DNA of 64,000 bases from Dyadobacter chenwenxiniae (GTDB taxonomy: Bacteria > Bacteroidota > Bacteroidia > Cytophagales > Spirosomataceae), in the NCBI RefSeq assembly GCF_022869785.1, contig NZ_CP094997.1, positions 2,356,001-2,420,000 on the forward strand. Reading direction: 5' to 3'. Of this stretch, positions 45,801 through 54,515 are shown one piece after another. The notes beneath the pieces are model-generated. The model was not told the origin of the DNA and did not search any database. It worked only from the letters and a program-made list of their open reading frames with translations. The stretch's first letter is position 1, and each line of letters starts with the position of its first letter. The position numbers and the translations under genes were made by a program.

Positions 45801-47207
45801 GCCGGAAAGGGAGAGAATGGGCAAGTAAACGATCAGAATAATAATTTGGCCGAAAACCGCTGCATTCATCATCCGGGAGGCCGAGCCGGTCACTTCCTCA
45901 TCCATCTCAGCTTGGGAAACGCGTTCTACGTTCAGGTATTTTTTGGAAAAATGCATGTGATGCAAAATGGCTTCCACAATGATCACCGCGCCATCCACGA
46001 TCAGTCCGAAATCCAGTGCGCCTAAGCTCATCAGGTTGCCGCTCACGCCGAAGAGGTTCATCATCGCAATGGCAAAAAGCATGGATAACGGGATCACCGA
46101 CGCCACAATTAGCCCGGCACGCAGGTTTCCCAGGAACAGGACCAGTATCAAAACCACAATTAATGCGCCTTCCAAAAGGTTGTGTTCAACCGTCCCAATG
46201 GCATTACTAACCATTTTGGTCCGGTCCAGAAAAGGCTCGATCTCCATTCCTTCGGGCAATGTTTTCTGGATTTCGGCCACGCGTAACTTCACGTTTTTAA
46301 CCACTTCGGAGGAATTCCCACCTTTCAGCATCATGACAATCCCACCCGAAAGCTCGCCTTTGCCTGCCATCGTCAGTGCGCCATAGCGAATGGCCGAACC
46401 CAGCCGCACCTCCGCCACATGACTGACCAGCACCGGCGTTCCGTTGCTGTTATTTTTCACAACGATCTTGCGAATGTCGTCCATCGAACCTGCCAGCCCA
46501 ACACTGCGTATGTACATCACGGTCGGCCCCTTCTCTATATACGCACCGCCCGCATTCTGGTTGTTTCGGCTCAGTGCGGTAAACACATCGCTGATAGAGA
46601 GGTTGAACGCTTTTAAGTTTGCCGGGATCACAGCCACTTCATATTGTTTGAGGTCGCCGCCAAAAGTGGAAACATCCGCTACGCCCGGCGTGCCCAGCAG
46701 CTGCCTGCGAACGAACCAGTCCTGCGTAGTGCGGAGGTCCGCGAGTGAATATTTTTTCTCGAACCCATCTTTTGGTTTCAATACATATTGGTAAATTTCC
46801 CCCAGCCCGGTCGTTGCGGGTGCGAGCTGCGGCGTATTGGCATCCTCGGTTATTTCTACTTGCGAAAGCCTTTCGGTAACCTGCTGGCGCGCCCAGTACA
46901 CATCGGATTCATCATCAAAAACAATGCTGATGAGCGACAGCCCGAAACGGGACATGCTGCGGCTTTCTTTCAGGCCGGGAATGTTGCTGATCGCCTGTTC
47001 GATCGGAAAAGTAATCAAGCGCTCCACGTCTTCGGCGCCTAAGGACGGCGCGGTGGTAATCACCTGCACCTGGTTATTGGTAATGTCGGGAACGGCATCA
47101 ATGGGTAACCGGGTCACTTCATACGCGCCGTAGACCACCCACAGCAGCATGAATATCCCGATTACCAGTTTGTTCTTCACAGAGAACCGGATAATTCTGT
47201 TCAGCAT
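42846..47207 (-). CDS. CusA/CzcA-type heavy-metal RND pump fused to a TolC-like outer-membrane channel domain
   Basis: 1453 residues, about 400 longer than a standalone HME-RND pump. Residues 1-1035 hold the pump (MLNRIIRFSVKNKLVIGIF, VTRLPIDAVPDITNNQVQV, SLGALDFGLIVDGAVIIVEA in TM4 with proton-relay acids, FGVAVLNGIVLLSEFNRIRKEG). Residues about 1060-1453 are an outer-membrane efflux (TolC/CzcC) domain (LDTAMKIALEKNLQVKSDRLGEKASER, IRANVRQLFFEYISLTERR, LDNASQQIRKYQQSLQYY). Between them, residues about 1038-1056 (PALTLLLMLFVHAGFSQ) look like a buried signal peptide or extra helix. Fusions of this kind recur in Bacteroidota. The adaptor gene follows and a small conserved gene precedes it. Confidence 0.92.
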   Translation of the reverse strand: MLNRIIRFSVKNKLVIGIFMLLWVVYGAYEVTRLPIDAVPDITNNQVQVITTAPSLGAEDVERLITFPIEQAISNIPGLKESRSMSRFGLSLISIVFDDESDVYWARQQVTERLSQVEITEDANTPQLAPATTGLGEIYQYVLKPKDGFEKKYSLADLRTTQDWFVRRQLLGTPGVADVSTFGGDLKQYEVAVIPANLKAFNLSISDVFTALSRNNQNAGGAYIEKGPTVMYIRSVGLAGSMDDIRKIVVKNNSNGTPVLVSHVAEVRLGSAIRYGALTMAGKGELSGGIVMMLKGGNSSEVVKNVKLRVAEIQKTLPEGMEIEPFLDRTKMVSNAIGTVEHNLLEGALIVVLILVLFLGNLRAGLIVASVIPLSMLFAIAMMNLFGVSGNLMSLGALDFGLIVDGAVIIVEAILHHMHFSKKYLNVERVSQAEMDEEVTGSASRMMNAAVFGQIIILIVYLPILSLSGIEGKMFKPMAQTVAFAVMGAFILSLTYIPMISALLISKKIVHKPNFSDRVMTRLENGYARLLSGALRIKKTLVISAFALFGFAVFLFMQMGGEFIPQLEEGDFATETRLLVGTNLSTTIDAFKVISEKLKADYPEVEKIVSRIGSAEIPTDPMPIEGGDMIIVLKDKAEWKSAKTFPDLASKMAATAQEVMPGITTGFQYPVQMRFNELMTGAKQDVVCKIFGEDLDKLAAYAEQLGSISKTVDGTADWYIEKVTGMPQVVIEFNRDEIAKYGMNIDDINRTINAAFAGAAAGQIYEGEKKFDLVVRVGNEGRRNINDVQNLLITTPGGIQIPLYQVASIQEVEGPNQIQRENTRRRIIVGFNVRGRDVQSIVEELQGKVDTKMKFEAGYSITYGGAFENLQQAKARLVIAVPVALLLIFIMLYFAFSSVKDGLLIYTAIPLSAIGGVFGLALRGMPFSISAGVGFIALFGVAVLNGIVLLSEFNRIRKEGVIQDAWQVVMTGTRNRLRPVLMTAAVASLGFLPMALSNGAGAEVQRPLATVVIGGLISATLLTLFVLPGLYLLFDKGPKIKVLKPALTLLLMLFVHAGFSQTTQTPIDLDTAMKIALEKNLQVKSDRLGEKASERLQSSSFDIGKTNISADYGKVNSINNDNRIGISQTFNFPGVYANQRKLLEANFLASRANTKLTEQEIRANVRQLFFEYISLTERRRLLVYADSIYRLFETKSNLRFEKGAANVLEKTAAESRRQQITNQLNLINNDLEIAVRQFNFFVQDSKTYLPKVDRPKISDPLLTPDSAAIHELPLMELARYQQDAARYRWQTEKSKLLPDLTIGYNNQTLIGQQVVRGRELTYGAGKRFSYVSAGIGIPLFFKAQNARVAAAKLDWERNQKQSDLISLRLRNELDNASQQIRKYQQSLQYYEGQGLKNADVIITTADQQFQEGDIDFLQWAIVADQAITIKNEYINALNSYNLAVIEWLKLNNL

Positions 47208-47303
47208 ATTGAATCAAAATAAATATATAGCAAATGAGGCCATATGCGCCCTTATGGAGCACAAATGGTGTTTCAGGATCGGATCCTGCGCATTGATATA
47301 TAC

Positions 47304-47684
47304 TTAAATTCGAGGCGGGCGGAAGAGGGAGCCCAGCGTTGTATTATAAGCGACCTGAGGCTGGTCGGGGCCGTAATCGGCCTTGATAATGGGTTGGGAA
47401 TTGTGTATGAAAGCAAACCTTTCCTGGGGCGCAAAGAAGAAGAAATTAACATGATGCATTTCAATTTTCTTGAAAGGCAGCTGCATATCTTTTTCATCAT
47501 CATTATCGTCCAGATCTTCACCCCAGTAATGCATGGAAAGGAAGTCGACGAAGCTTACATTCTGGTCCAAAGATTTGTGTTCGAGAAAATGCCTGATCAG
47601 TGACGGCGCTTTCATAACCTGATACAATGATGTTGTATCAAGGATGACAATCGTCAGGAGCATATTTCGGATAAACCTTTTCAC
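47304..47684 (-). CDS. Small protein associated with the RND efflux operon, function unknown
   Basis: 126 residues with a hydrophobic, poorly cleavable N-terminus (MKRFIRNMLLTIVILD). A KAPSLIRHFLEH segment is followed by an MHYWGEDLDDNDDEKDMQLPFK acidic stretch split by aromatic residues, and then an aromatic-rich end. The D/E cluster with nearby His (H53, MHHVNFFFF) could bind a divalent metal. Small proteins of this layout are often found just before CusA/CzcA pumps in Bacteroidota, though I know of no function. It precedes the pump gene by 96 bases on the same strand. Confidence 0.65.
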   Translation of the reverse strand: MKRFIRNMLLTIVILDTTSLYQVMKAPSLIRHFLEHKSLDQNVSFVDFLSMHYWGEDLDDNDDEKDMQLPFKKIEMHHVNFFFFAPQERFAFIHNSQPIIKADYGPDQPQVAYNTTLGSLFRPPRI

Positions 47685-47731
47685 GGCTCAAAAATAGCCC
47701 CCGACGACTGTAATCACAAGGAAAAAGAATT

Positions 47732-49321
47732 TTATTGCACCAGCATGCCTACAATGGTCACAATGCTTTTTGCCTCGATAGTAACCGGGCTTCCCGCTGG
47801 CACCGACATGGGTTCAAGGTCGGCGGCGGCTGATGTTTTATAGATTTTAAGGTTGGAAAGCTTGTTTGCCTGCAAGTTCAATGCAATTTCGGCTGCTTTG
47901 GACTGATCATTGATGATGACCGTTACGAGCTGGTTATCTGTGTTTTTGTAGGCGGAAATTAATAATCCTTCGCTGCCAGACGAAGCCGAAGCTTCTGTCC
48001 GAACCGCTCCCGGGCGTACAAAGCGGCTGTAATTGCCCAGTGCCCACAGCATTTTGGAGGACTGATAGTTGCCATCGGTTTTGTTTTTATCAATGTAAAT
48101 CAGGCCGTCTTTATAGTTATAGGGAGAAATGGCAATCCACCAGTGCCATGCCGAAGCGTTGGCATTCACCAGATCATTATGGATCACTTTGGCGATGTAA
48201 ATGCCTGCATTTATCCCCAGATCGCGTCCGGAGCCCTGGATCTCGCCTTCGTTATCCCCCAAAATACAATATTCCGACATCCAGTATTTCAGTCCAGGCG
48301 TTGTTTGCAGTGCTTTGGCAATTTCCTGCCTTTTTGAGGCAGCCTTGCTGTATGGTGAAGTCGTGAAATAGCTGTGACCGGAAATGGTTTGCGTCAGATT
48401 GGGCAGGTTACCGATGTAATCCGGTGATGTTTTATCAAAAAACGCGTGGATCTGATTGCCCCTGCCCTGTTTATTGAACTCGGAATAGAGATAATCGATC
48501 TGTCCCGCTTCCGCAATGTCGATTTTGGTTGGCAACTTACTTTTGATCAATGATGCACTCAGCGATCTGGCAATGCCTGCAATCTCGTTGTTGAAAAAAG
48601 GGGTCCCTTCCTGTCCGCCATCGCTCCAGTCCCACTGCGGTTCATTCACCGGACTAATGTGGTTGAAAGTGATCCCGGCCTTTTCACGAACGCCGCTCAC
48701 GACATTGGCCATGAAATCACCGTATTTATCGAAATTTTCAGCTGTCAAATTCGGCTTTCCTGCATTGGCATAACCCTTTTTATTCACTGTAAACTGCACC
48801 GGCGGGCTGTTTGGAAACGCAAGGAATTCATTCACACCCCGCTCCTTTGCCGCCTTCAAAAACCAGATCTGCCCGGCTTGCTTGTTCCAGTTATAAGTGC
48901 CATCGTCGTTCAGAAACGACTCGGCACGCCGCCATTCATCCTTAATCCCGCTGGCATCGCCCTGCTCAGCCGCCCCCGCACCAATGTTGAAGCGCCATAA
49001 TGACAATCCTATGCCTTTTGGCTTACCATTACCGAGCGTATCGCCGCTGAACAGCAAATCCGCAATCCCGTTTCGCTTGGCATCCGGCCAGTTACCCACA
49101 AACTGGCAAGACCAGGCATCCGACGCGCCGAAATGATCAATGGTCTGAAAAGTTTTGGCAGGGTTAATGGTAACTTTTATGGGCTCCACCTTCCCGCCAG
49201 GCCCATTGACAGTACCCGGCGTTGCTGAGGAGCAGGATGTTAGGGTTAATGCAAAGAGAAGGGTTGATAGGAGTTGTTTGGTTGGGTTCAAGGTTTTGTT
49301 GGTTTTGATGGTAAGTGGCAT
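47732..49321 (-). CDS. GH30-family glycoside hydrolase lipoprotein (endo-beta-1,6-galactanase-like)
   Basis: 529 residues with a lipobox LTLTSC (C30), so surface or periplasmic lipoprotein. The catalytic barrel has the retaining GH30 pair: acid/base E227 in HISPVNEPQWDW and nucleophile E350 in YWMSEYC. FQTIDHFGASDAWSCQFVGNW at the N-terminus and AWHWWIAISPYNYKDG near 385 resemble the beta-1,6-galactanase/xylanase side of the family. Residues about 440-529 are the usual beta-sandwich. It follows SusC/SusD pair 4 after a 234-base stretch made of repeats. A substrate such as type II arabinogalactan beta-1,6-galactan is inferred. The start abuts the repeat block, and the N-terminal PLTIKTNKTLNPTKQ extension is unusually long. 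Confidence 0.88.
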   Translation of the reverse strand: MPLTIKTNKTLNPTKQLLSTLLFALTLTSCSSATPGTVNGPGGKVEPIKVTINPAKTFQTIDHFGASDAWSCQFVGNWPDAKRNGIADLLFSGDTLGNGKPKGIGLSLWRFNIGAGAAEQGDASGIKDEWRRAESFLNDDGTYNWNKQAGQIWFLKAAKERGVNEFLAFPNSPPVQFTVNKKGYANAGKPNLTAENFDKYGDFMANVVSGVREKAGITFNHISPVNEPQWDWSDGGQEGTPFFNNEIAGIARSLSASLIKSKLPTKIDIAEAGQIDYLYSEFNKQGRGNQIHAFFDKTSPDYIGNLPNLTQTISGHSYFTTSPYSKAASKRQEIAKALQTTPGLKYWMSEYCILGDNEGEIQGSGRDLGINAGIYIAKVIHNDLVNANASAWHWWIAISPYNYKDGLIYIDKNKTDGNYQSSKMLWALGNYSRFVRPGAVRTEASASSGSEGLLISAYKNTDNQLVTVIINDQSKAAEIALNLQANKLSNLKIYKTSAAADLEPMSVPAGSPVTIEAKSIVTIVGMLVQ

Positions 49322-49330
49322 TGGTGCTAG

Positions 49331-49479
49331 CCCTTCGACCGCCCGGCGGCCCGGTTCGCTCAGGGTGACAAGGCGTTGTGCTAGCTGGTGGCCTTTGTGC
49401 TAGCCCTTCGACTCCGCTCAGGGTGACAAGCGAGATGTCTTGTCAGCCTGAGCGGACCGGGCCGCCGGGCGGTCGAAGG
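49331..49479. repeat. Cluster of three CCTTCGAC...GCTCAGGGTGACA repeats, two with a GC-rich insert
   Basis: Copy A (49331-49370) and copy B (49404-49428) are direct; copy C (49441-49479) is inverted. B is the short form CCCTTCGACTCCGCTCAGG followed by GTGACA. A and C carry the same extra GC-rich block, CGCCCGGCGGCCCGGT, in the middle. B and C can pair as a hairpin. A related fragment is at 26533-26553. Confidence 0.88.
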
Positions 49480-49485
49480 CACGTG

Positions 49486-49555
49486 CACGACGTTGCTGCT
49501 AGTACTACGCCAATGCAGCCGACGGGCAGCCACGACGTTGCTGCTAGTACTACGC
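49486..49555. repeat. 25-bp direct repeat pair
   Basis: Two identical 25-base copies (CACGACGTTGCTGCTAGTAC plus TACGC) lie at 49486-49510 and 49531-49555, separated by 20 bases. The second copy ends at the base before the SusD stop codon. Confidence 0.9.
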
Positions 49556-51253
49556 TTAGTACCCAGGGTTCTGTTCCAGCTTATTATTGGAAGCCTGGAT
49601 TTCGGCTCTTGGGATCGGGAGCCAGTATTGTTTTTCGGAGAATGCTTTTCCGGTTAGGGCTTCTTTTACTTTGTAAGTAAATGCATTGCCGCTTTTACCG
49701 ATCTCGATGCCATTAGCAGGCGCGTTTTCCGTTTCGTTGGCGATTTTCCATCTGCGGACATCATAGAAGCGGTGCTCTTCGAAGGCTAGCTCGATGCGGC
49801 GTTCGTTTCTGATTTTTGTGCGCATCTGCGCCTGGGTTAACCCTGCTTTCAAAACCGGCATCATTACGCCTGGACGTCGTCTTACCGCATTGATGGCTGC
49901 ATAAACTGATGCATCCGGGCCTACTGCTTCATTTTGCGCTTCGGCGTAGCTGAGCAGAATTTCAGCATAGCGGAAGTAGATCCAGGTTTGTGTTCCTGCG
50001 ATATCCCATGGGTTGTCGATCGGCAGGGCATCATTCATGAATTTTTTCAGATAATAACCTGTCTTGGAAGTGTTCCAGTTGGACGGGCCGTCCTTGCTGT
50101 CTTTCCCGCCCGGTGTAAATGTCTGGATGGTGCTTCCGCGGTAAGTGGCGCCGTTGTAAAGGATTGTTTCGTAAAAACGCGGGTCGCGGCCTTTGTACGG
50201 ATCCTGCGGATTGTAGCTGGTCCCGGTTTCTGTGATTTTGGTTCCGTCCATCATCTCGTAATCATTTACCAGGTTCTGCACCGGAACGTTTCCGCCCCAG
50301 GCATTATAGCTGTTAGGGCCGTTGGCAATTTCCAGGCAAACGTGGCGCGCGCCTTGTGCATAAAGACGACCGAAAATGATCTCTGAATGATCGGCCACAG
50401 TGAATATTTTGCCATAACCACCTGTGTATAAGCTATATTTATTCAAATCCATCACTGCTTTGGAAGCCGCGGCAGCTTGTGCCCAGGTTGCAGCATTATA
50501 CAAAGGGCTTGCACCATAAAGCAACAGTCTCGCTTTCAATGCCATTGCAGCTCCTTTCGTAGCCCGGCCCAGTTTCCACGAGCCGTTATCGTTGTCTTTT
50601 GGCAAAAGTGCACTCGCCTCGTCCAGCTGTGCAACCACATATTCAATGCCGGCTTTAATTTCCGAGCGGTCGAAAAGATCCTCGCTTGTCAGATCGTCGT
50701 CCAGTTCGTACACTTTATCGCCTAATAAAACCACTTTACCATAATTACGGATCAGGTCATGGTAACGGAATGCGCGAAGGAATTGAAGCTCGCCTTTTAA
50801 TCTATCCTTTTTACCCTGGCTCATCGGCACCTTGTCCACATTGGCCAAGGCGTAATTGATCTCGCGGATGCTCCTGTAACTTCTGCCCCAGAGCGTTCCT
50901 GCAATCCCCGTATTTTCCGGGGCAAGTTGCCCGCGCTGGATCACCCAGGTGTTGTCGTCGTTGTTATAAATGGATTCATCGGTAAGCGATGACCACATTG
51001 CGTATTCAAACCCGCGCCCGAAGCCTGGCAATGTGCCTTCTGCTTCTTTGTCGGTAAGACGTGCACCCATGTAACGGTTAATCACAAAGGCCTCAAAAAG
51101 AACCGAGTCGGATAAAATGGATGCATCTGAAACCCGGTCCGTAGGAACCACATCCAGGAAATTCTCCTGACAAGCTACAACCGCCAGCCCGCACACTCCG
51201 CAGATGGCCGTAATGAGTATATTTTTTATTTGCTTTATCATTTCAGTATTCAT
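49556..51253 (-). CDS. SusD/RagB-family glycan-binding lipoprotein (pair 4)
   Basis: 565-residue outer-membrane lipoprotein with a lipobox LAVVAC (C28) and SusD features LQFLRAFRYHDLIRNYGKVVLLG and KIRNERRIELAFEEHRFYDVRRW. The start ATG shares one base with the SusC stop (TAATG), which implies translational coupling; an ATG four codons further in (MIKQIKN) is also possible. It precedes the GH30 gene and follows SusC. Ligand specificity is unknown and is inferred from GH30 to be a beta-linked galactan-type chain. Confidence 0.95.
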   Translation of the reverse strand: MNTEMIKQIKNILITAICGVCGLAVVACQENFLDVVPTDRVSDASILSDSVLFEAFVINRYMGARLTDKEAEGTLPGFGRGFEYAMWSSLTDESIYNNDDNTWVIQRGQLAPENTGIAGTLWGRSYRSIREINYALANVDKVPMSQGKKDRLKGELQFLRAFRYHDLIRNYGKVVLLGDKVYELDDDLTSEDLFDRSEIKAGIEYVVAQLDEASALLPKDNDNGSWKLGRATKGAAMALKARLLLYGASPLYNAATWAQAAAASKAVMDLNKYSLYTGGYGKIFTVADHSEIIFGRLYAQGARHVCLEIANGPNSYNAWGGNVPVQNLVNDYEMMDGTKITETGTSYNPQDPYKGRDPRFYETILYNGATYRGSTIQTFTPGGKDSKDGPSNWNTSKTGYYLKKFMNDALPIDNPWDIAGTQTWIYFRYAEILLSYAEAQNEAVGPDASVYAAINAVRRRPGVMMPVLKAGLTQAQMRTKIRNERRIELAFEEHRFYDVRRWKIANETENAPANGIEIGKSGNAFTYKVKEALTGKAFSEKQYWLPIPRAEIQASNNKLEQNPGY

Positions 51254-54200
51254 TAAAACTTAATGTTCAAACCCAGGTTCAAGATCCTCTGCTGCGGATA
51301 AAATTGTCCGCTGTTGCTGTTCCCTTCCGGGTCGTAATCTTTCACGCCAGTGATGGTGAAGAGGTTAAATGCGCTGGCGTAAATTCTAAGGGAGGCGATC
51401 TTAATTTTCGACAATGCTTCTTTTGGCAATGTAAAACCAACTTCAATGTTTTTCAGGCGGACGAATGATGCATTGTCAAGCCAGAAAGTGTTGGCGTAAA
51501 GCCCTCCGTTGATCGATGATGAGGCGCGCGTATCAACCCTTGGGTAAGATCCTTCCGGGTTTGTCGGGCTCCAACGGTTGTCTGCCCAGCTGCTGTAAAA
51601 GTTTCCGACTTGTCCCGACTCCGGAAGCACATACTGGCTCACCATGCCTTGCCCTGCGAAAACAATGGATGCGTCAAATGCTTTGTAACCGCCATTCAGC
51701 ACCAAGCCGTATGTAAGCAAAGGCACATTTCCGTAAGGTGTCCGGGTCTGGTCGTCAGCTGTGATCTCGCCGTCGCCGTTGTAATCTTCCAGGATCAGGT
51801 CGCCCAGTTGCGCGCCTTTGAGGTGCGGATAGGCGTCAAGGTCTGCCTGGGTGCGGAAAATTCCAATTGAATTATACAGCAGGTTGGTGTAAAGCGGACC
51901 GCCTGTCTGACGCTGGTAATCCAATGTTCCCGGCGCTTCATCTATAAACACAACCTTACTTTTTGCATAGGTCATATTTCCTGAAATGTTGTAGCGGAAT
52001 GTTCCCGAGTGGTTATAGCCCAATGTGGCTTCGAAACCTGAGCTATTCACCTTTCCGATGTTCTGATCCGGCACCAATGGTGTGTTATCATTGGTCTTAA
52101 ACGGGTTCACAATTCCCGATGTGTTTGGGATAGAAGCATTTCTGGCCGCAAGGATATCCGACCTTTTTTGCTGAAAATAAATAACTTCCAGATTGAAGTT
52201 TTTCAGGAAAACCGCATTAAGACCGATGTCCATTTTCTTTGCTACTTCCCAGGTAATGTTCGGGTTAGCCAGTTTGGTCAGGTCAATTCCCGGCGTGATC
52301 ACAGTTGAGCCAAGCACATACTGGTTCACGAAAGAGTAATTGTTGTAATATTGGAACTGGCCCACATTATCATTTCCCAGCGAACCATACGAAGCACGGA
52401 TTTTCAGGTCATTGATAAAACTGACACTGTTTTTAAACCAATCCTCTTCCGAAATACGGTAACCTGCTGATATTGAGGGGAAAAACCCATACTGCTTGCC
52501 TTTGGGGAATACAGACGATCCATCGATCCGAGCCTGCACTTCGGCCAGGTATTTTTCGCTGAAATTGTAAGCAATGCGGCCGATGACGCTTTTACGGGTG
52601 AAATTGTAGCTGCTTCCCGAGTTATTCTTGTCTGTGGCCGCTGCACCACCCTGAGAAAGTTCGGGCGTGGAAACAGTTGGATAGTTGATACGGGATGCGT
52701 CGAATTTTACTTCATTACGCTTGTTCTGCTCGTAAGCCACAAATGCGTTCACATTATGATTACCGAATTGCCTCAAAAAGCTCATCCGGATATTTTGCGT
52801 CACATTGGTAATGTTCGCCTGTGATTGGGTAAGGGACGCCGCCCCTGCCGAGCCGCCTGTTACCACGGAACTGTAAGCACCCGTGTCGCCATTGTAGTTA
52901 TAGAGCGTGTAAGGCGTGCTGAAATTCTTGGAAAAATTGAAAGATTTGTCCACTGAGAAAAATCCGTCAACTGACAAGCCCTCAACAAAAGGCAGGTCGT
53001 AACTTCCGCGAAGTATCCCGTTGAATACGGAAGTCGGGTTGTTGATCGTTCCGCCCATATCCGTTCCCAGCACGACCGGATTGCTGTTTTCTACGCCGGT
53101 AGAGTAATTTCCGTTCGGATAGCGCGAGATTACGGTTGGGTAAGCGCGGTAAATGGAGCGGAAGGTGTTTCCAGCGGTAGAAATCGGGAACTGCCTATTT
53201 TCTTGACGACCTGACAATGAGAGGCCTACTTTGAAATCCTTAGTAACGTTGGCGTCAATGTTCGAGCGAAAGTTGTATTGCTTGTATTTCGTGGCGCCAT
53301 TTTTATACAAACCATCCTGATAAATCGTCCCAAGCGACACGTAATATTTCACATTCTCCGTGCCTCCGTTAATACCCAGATTGTGTTGGTTTTGCAATGC
53401 AAACTTATTTAAGGTCTCTTTTTGCCAATCCGTGTTTGGGTAATTCAATGGATCTGAACCGTTTCTGAACTTCTCGATTTCTTCGGCTGTGTAAAACTGG
53501 TTCATGCCACCAGCGGGATTGTTGTAGTAATCAATTTCGTTCAAAATTGTCGCGTATGTTGGTGCATCAGCCAGTTTTGGCAATCTTGTGGGCGATGAAA
53601 AGCCCTGATTGAAACTATATGAAATGACCGGTTTGCCCGTTGTTCCTCTTTTTGTTGTAACCAGGATAACACCGTTCGCAGCGCGGCTTCCATAAACCGC
53701 CGCAGAAGCGTCTTTCAGGATGGAAATGCTCTCGATATCGTTTGGATCGAGACGTTCCAAGCCGCCCACCTGGCCGGGGATTCCGTCCACAACGACAAGC
53801 ACATCGCTGTTTCCTGTTGATGCGAAACCGCGGATTGTATAGCTGGAACCGTCATAACCAGGTTCCCCGCCCCTGTTGTTCGCAACAAAACCCGAGAACC
53901 GGCCTGCCAGTGAGTTGGAGAGATTGGGCTGCGGACTTTTAACAATGTCAGCACCTTTCACTTCGGAAACTGAGCCTGTTAAGGTTGCCTTTTTCTGCGT
54001 TCCGTATCCAACAACCACAATTTCCTGCAATGTTTTGTCATTGGTTGCAAGCTTCACGTCGATCTCACTGCGGTTCGCTACGGCAACTTCCTGATTGATA
54101 TACCCGATGTAAGTGAATACAAGCGTTCCGTTCGGGTCCGAAATGGTAAGTGAATATTTACCGTCTGCATCTGTTGTAGTGCCTGTTGAGGTGCCTTTCA

Positions 54201-54426
54201 GGATCACGCTAGCGCCGGGAAGGTTATCACCGTTGTCCGCAGTGACAGTTCCTTTTACCACAAATGCGGTTTGCGCGACGGCGGTCTGCGCGACTGCGGT
54301 CTGCGCGACTGCACACAGTGAAATCACTGCCAGTAAAAAAGTCAGCCCTGCATGCCGCCATAGTTTGGCCCCGGTTCCATTAAGCGTCCCAGGCAAAGCC
54401 CACCAGCTTCGAAAAGATTTCTTCAT
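51253..54426 (-). CDS. SusC/RagA-family TonB-dependent transporter (pair 4)
   Basis: 1057-residue outer-membrane transporter with a CarboxypepD_reg-like domain (about 57-140), the EIVVVGYGTQKKATLTGSV signature, plug motifs VLVVVDGIPGQ and IESISILKDASAAVYGSRAA, and a C-terminal LNLGLNIKF strand. No STN domain is present; the neighbouring HTCS gene is the probable regulator. The signal region is odd: a long N-terminus (MKKSFRSWWALPGTLNGTG) is followed by LLAVISLC and then three perfect AVAQT repeats (residues 39-53), encoded by a 15-base tandem repeat, so several AxAQ-type cleavage sites lie in series. Confidence 0.95.
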   Translation of the reverse strand: MKKSFRSWWALPGTLNGTGAKLWRHAGLTFLLAVISLCAVAQTAVAQTAVAQTAFVVKGTVTADNGDNLPGASVILKGTSTGTTTDADGKYSLTISDPNGTLVFTYIGYINQEVAVANRSEIDVKLATNDKTLQEIVVVGYGTQKKATLTGSVSEVKGADIVKSPQPNLSNSLAGRFSGFVANNRGGEPGYDGSSYTIRGFASTGNSDVLVVVDGIPGQVGGLERLDPNDIESISILKDASAAVYGSRAANGVILVTTKRGTTGKPVISYSFNQGFSSPTRLPKLADAPTYATILNEIDYYNNPAGGMNQFYTAEEIEKFRNGSDPLNYPNTDWQKETLNKFALQNQHNLGINGGTENVKYYVSLGTIYQDGLYKNGATKYKQYNFRSNIDANVTKDFKVGLSLSGRQENRQFPISTAGNTFRSIYRAYPTVISRYPNGNYSTGVENSNPVVLGTDMGGTINNPTSVFNGILRGSYDLPFVEGLSVDGFFSVDKSFNFSKNFSTPYTLYNYNGDTGAYSSVVTGGSAGAASLTQSQANITNVTQNIRMSFLRQFGNHNVNAFVAYEQNKRNEVKFDASRINYPTVSTPELSQGGAAATDKNNSGSSYNFTRKSVIGRIAYNFSEKYLAEVQARIDGSSVFPKGKQYGFFPSISAGYRISEEDWFKNSVSFINDLKIRASYGSLGNDNVGQFQYYNNYSFVNQYVLGSTVITPGIDLTKLANPNITWEVAKKMDIGLNAVFLKNFNLEVIYFQQKRSDILAARNASIPNTSGIVNPFKTNDNTPLVPDQNIGKVNSSGFEATLGYNHSGTFRYNISGNMTYAKSKVVFIDEAPGTLDYQRQTGGPLYTNLLYNSIGIFRTQADLDAYPHLKGAQLGDLILEDYNGDGEITADDQTRTPYGNVPLLTYGLVLNGGYKAFDASIVFAGQGMVSQYVLPESGQVGNFYSSWADNRWSPTNPEGSYPRVDTRASSSINGGLYANTFWLDNASFVRLKNIEVGFTLPKEALSKIKIASLRIYASAFNLFTITGVKDYDPEGNSNSGQFYPQQRILNLGLNIKF
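54266..54310. repeat. 3 x 15-bp in-frame tandem repeat in the SusC pair 4 signal region
   Basis: Units at 54266-54280, 54281-54295 and 54296-54310 read GCGGTYTGCGCGACK with only two variable bases. On the coding strand each unit encodes AVAQT. Because the unit is a multiple of three, copy-number change would not shift the frame. Confidence 0.9.
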
Positions 54427-54515
54427 AAATCAATGGTTAAATAATTAAGGTAATTGGTGTTTGTCTATTAAAGCCGGAGCAAAAAAGAGCCGTCCACTTT
54501 TATAAATTGACCAAT

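Noticed and set aside
45967..46386. Plus-strand open frame of 139 codons within the RND pump gene
   Set aside because: Antisense to a strongly conserved pump; composition is a mirror of the pump frame.
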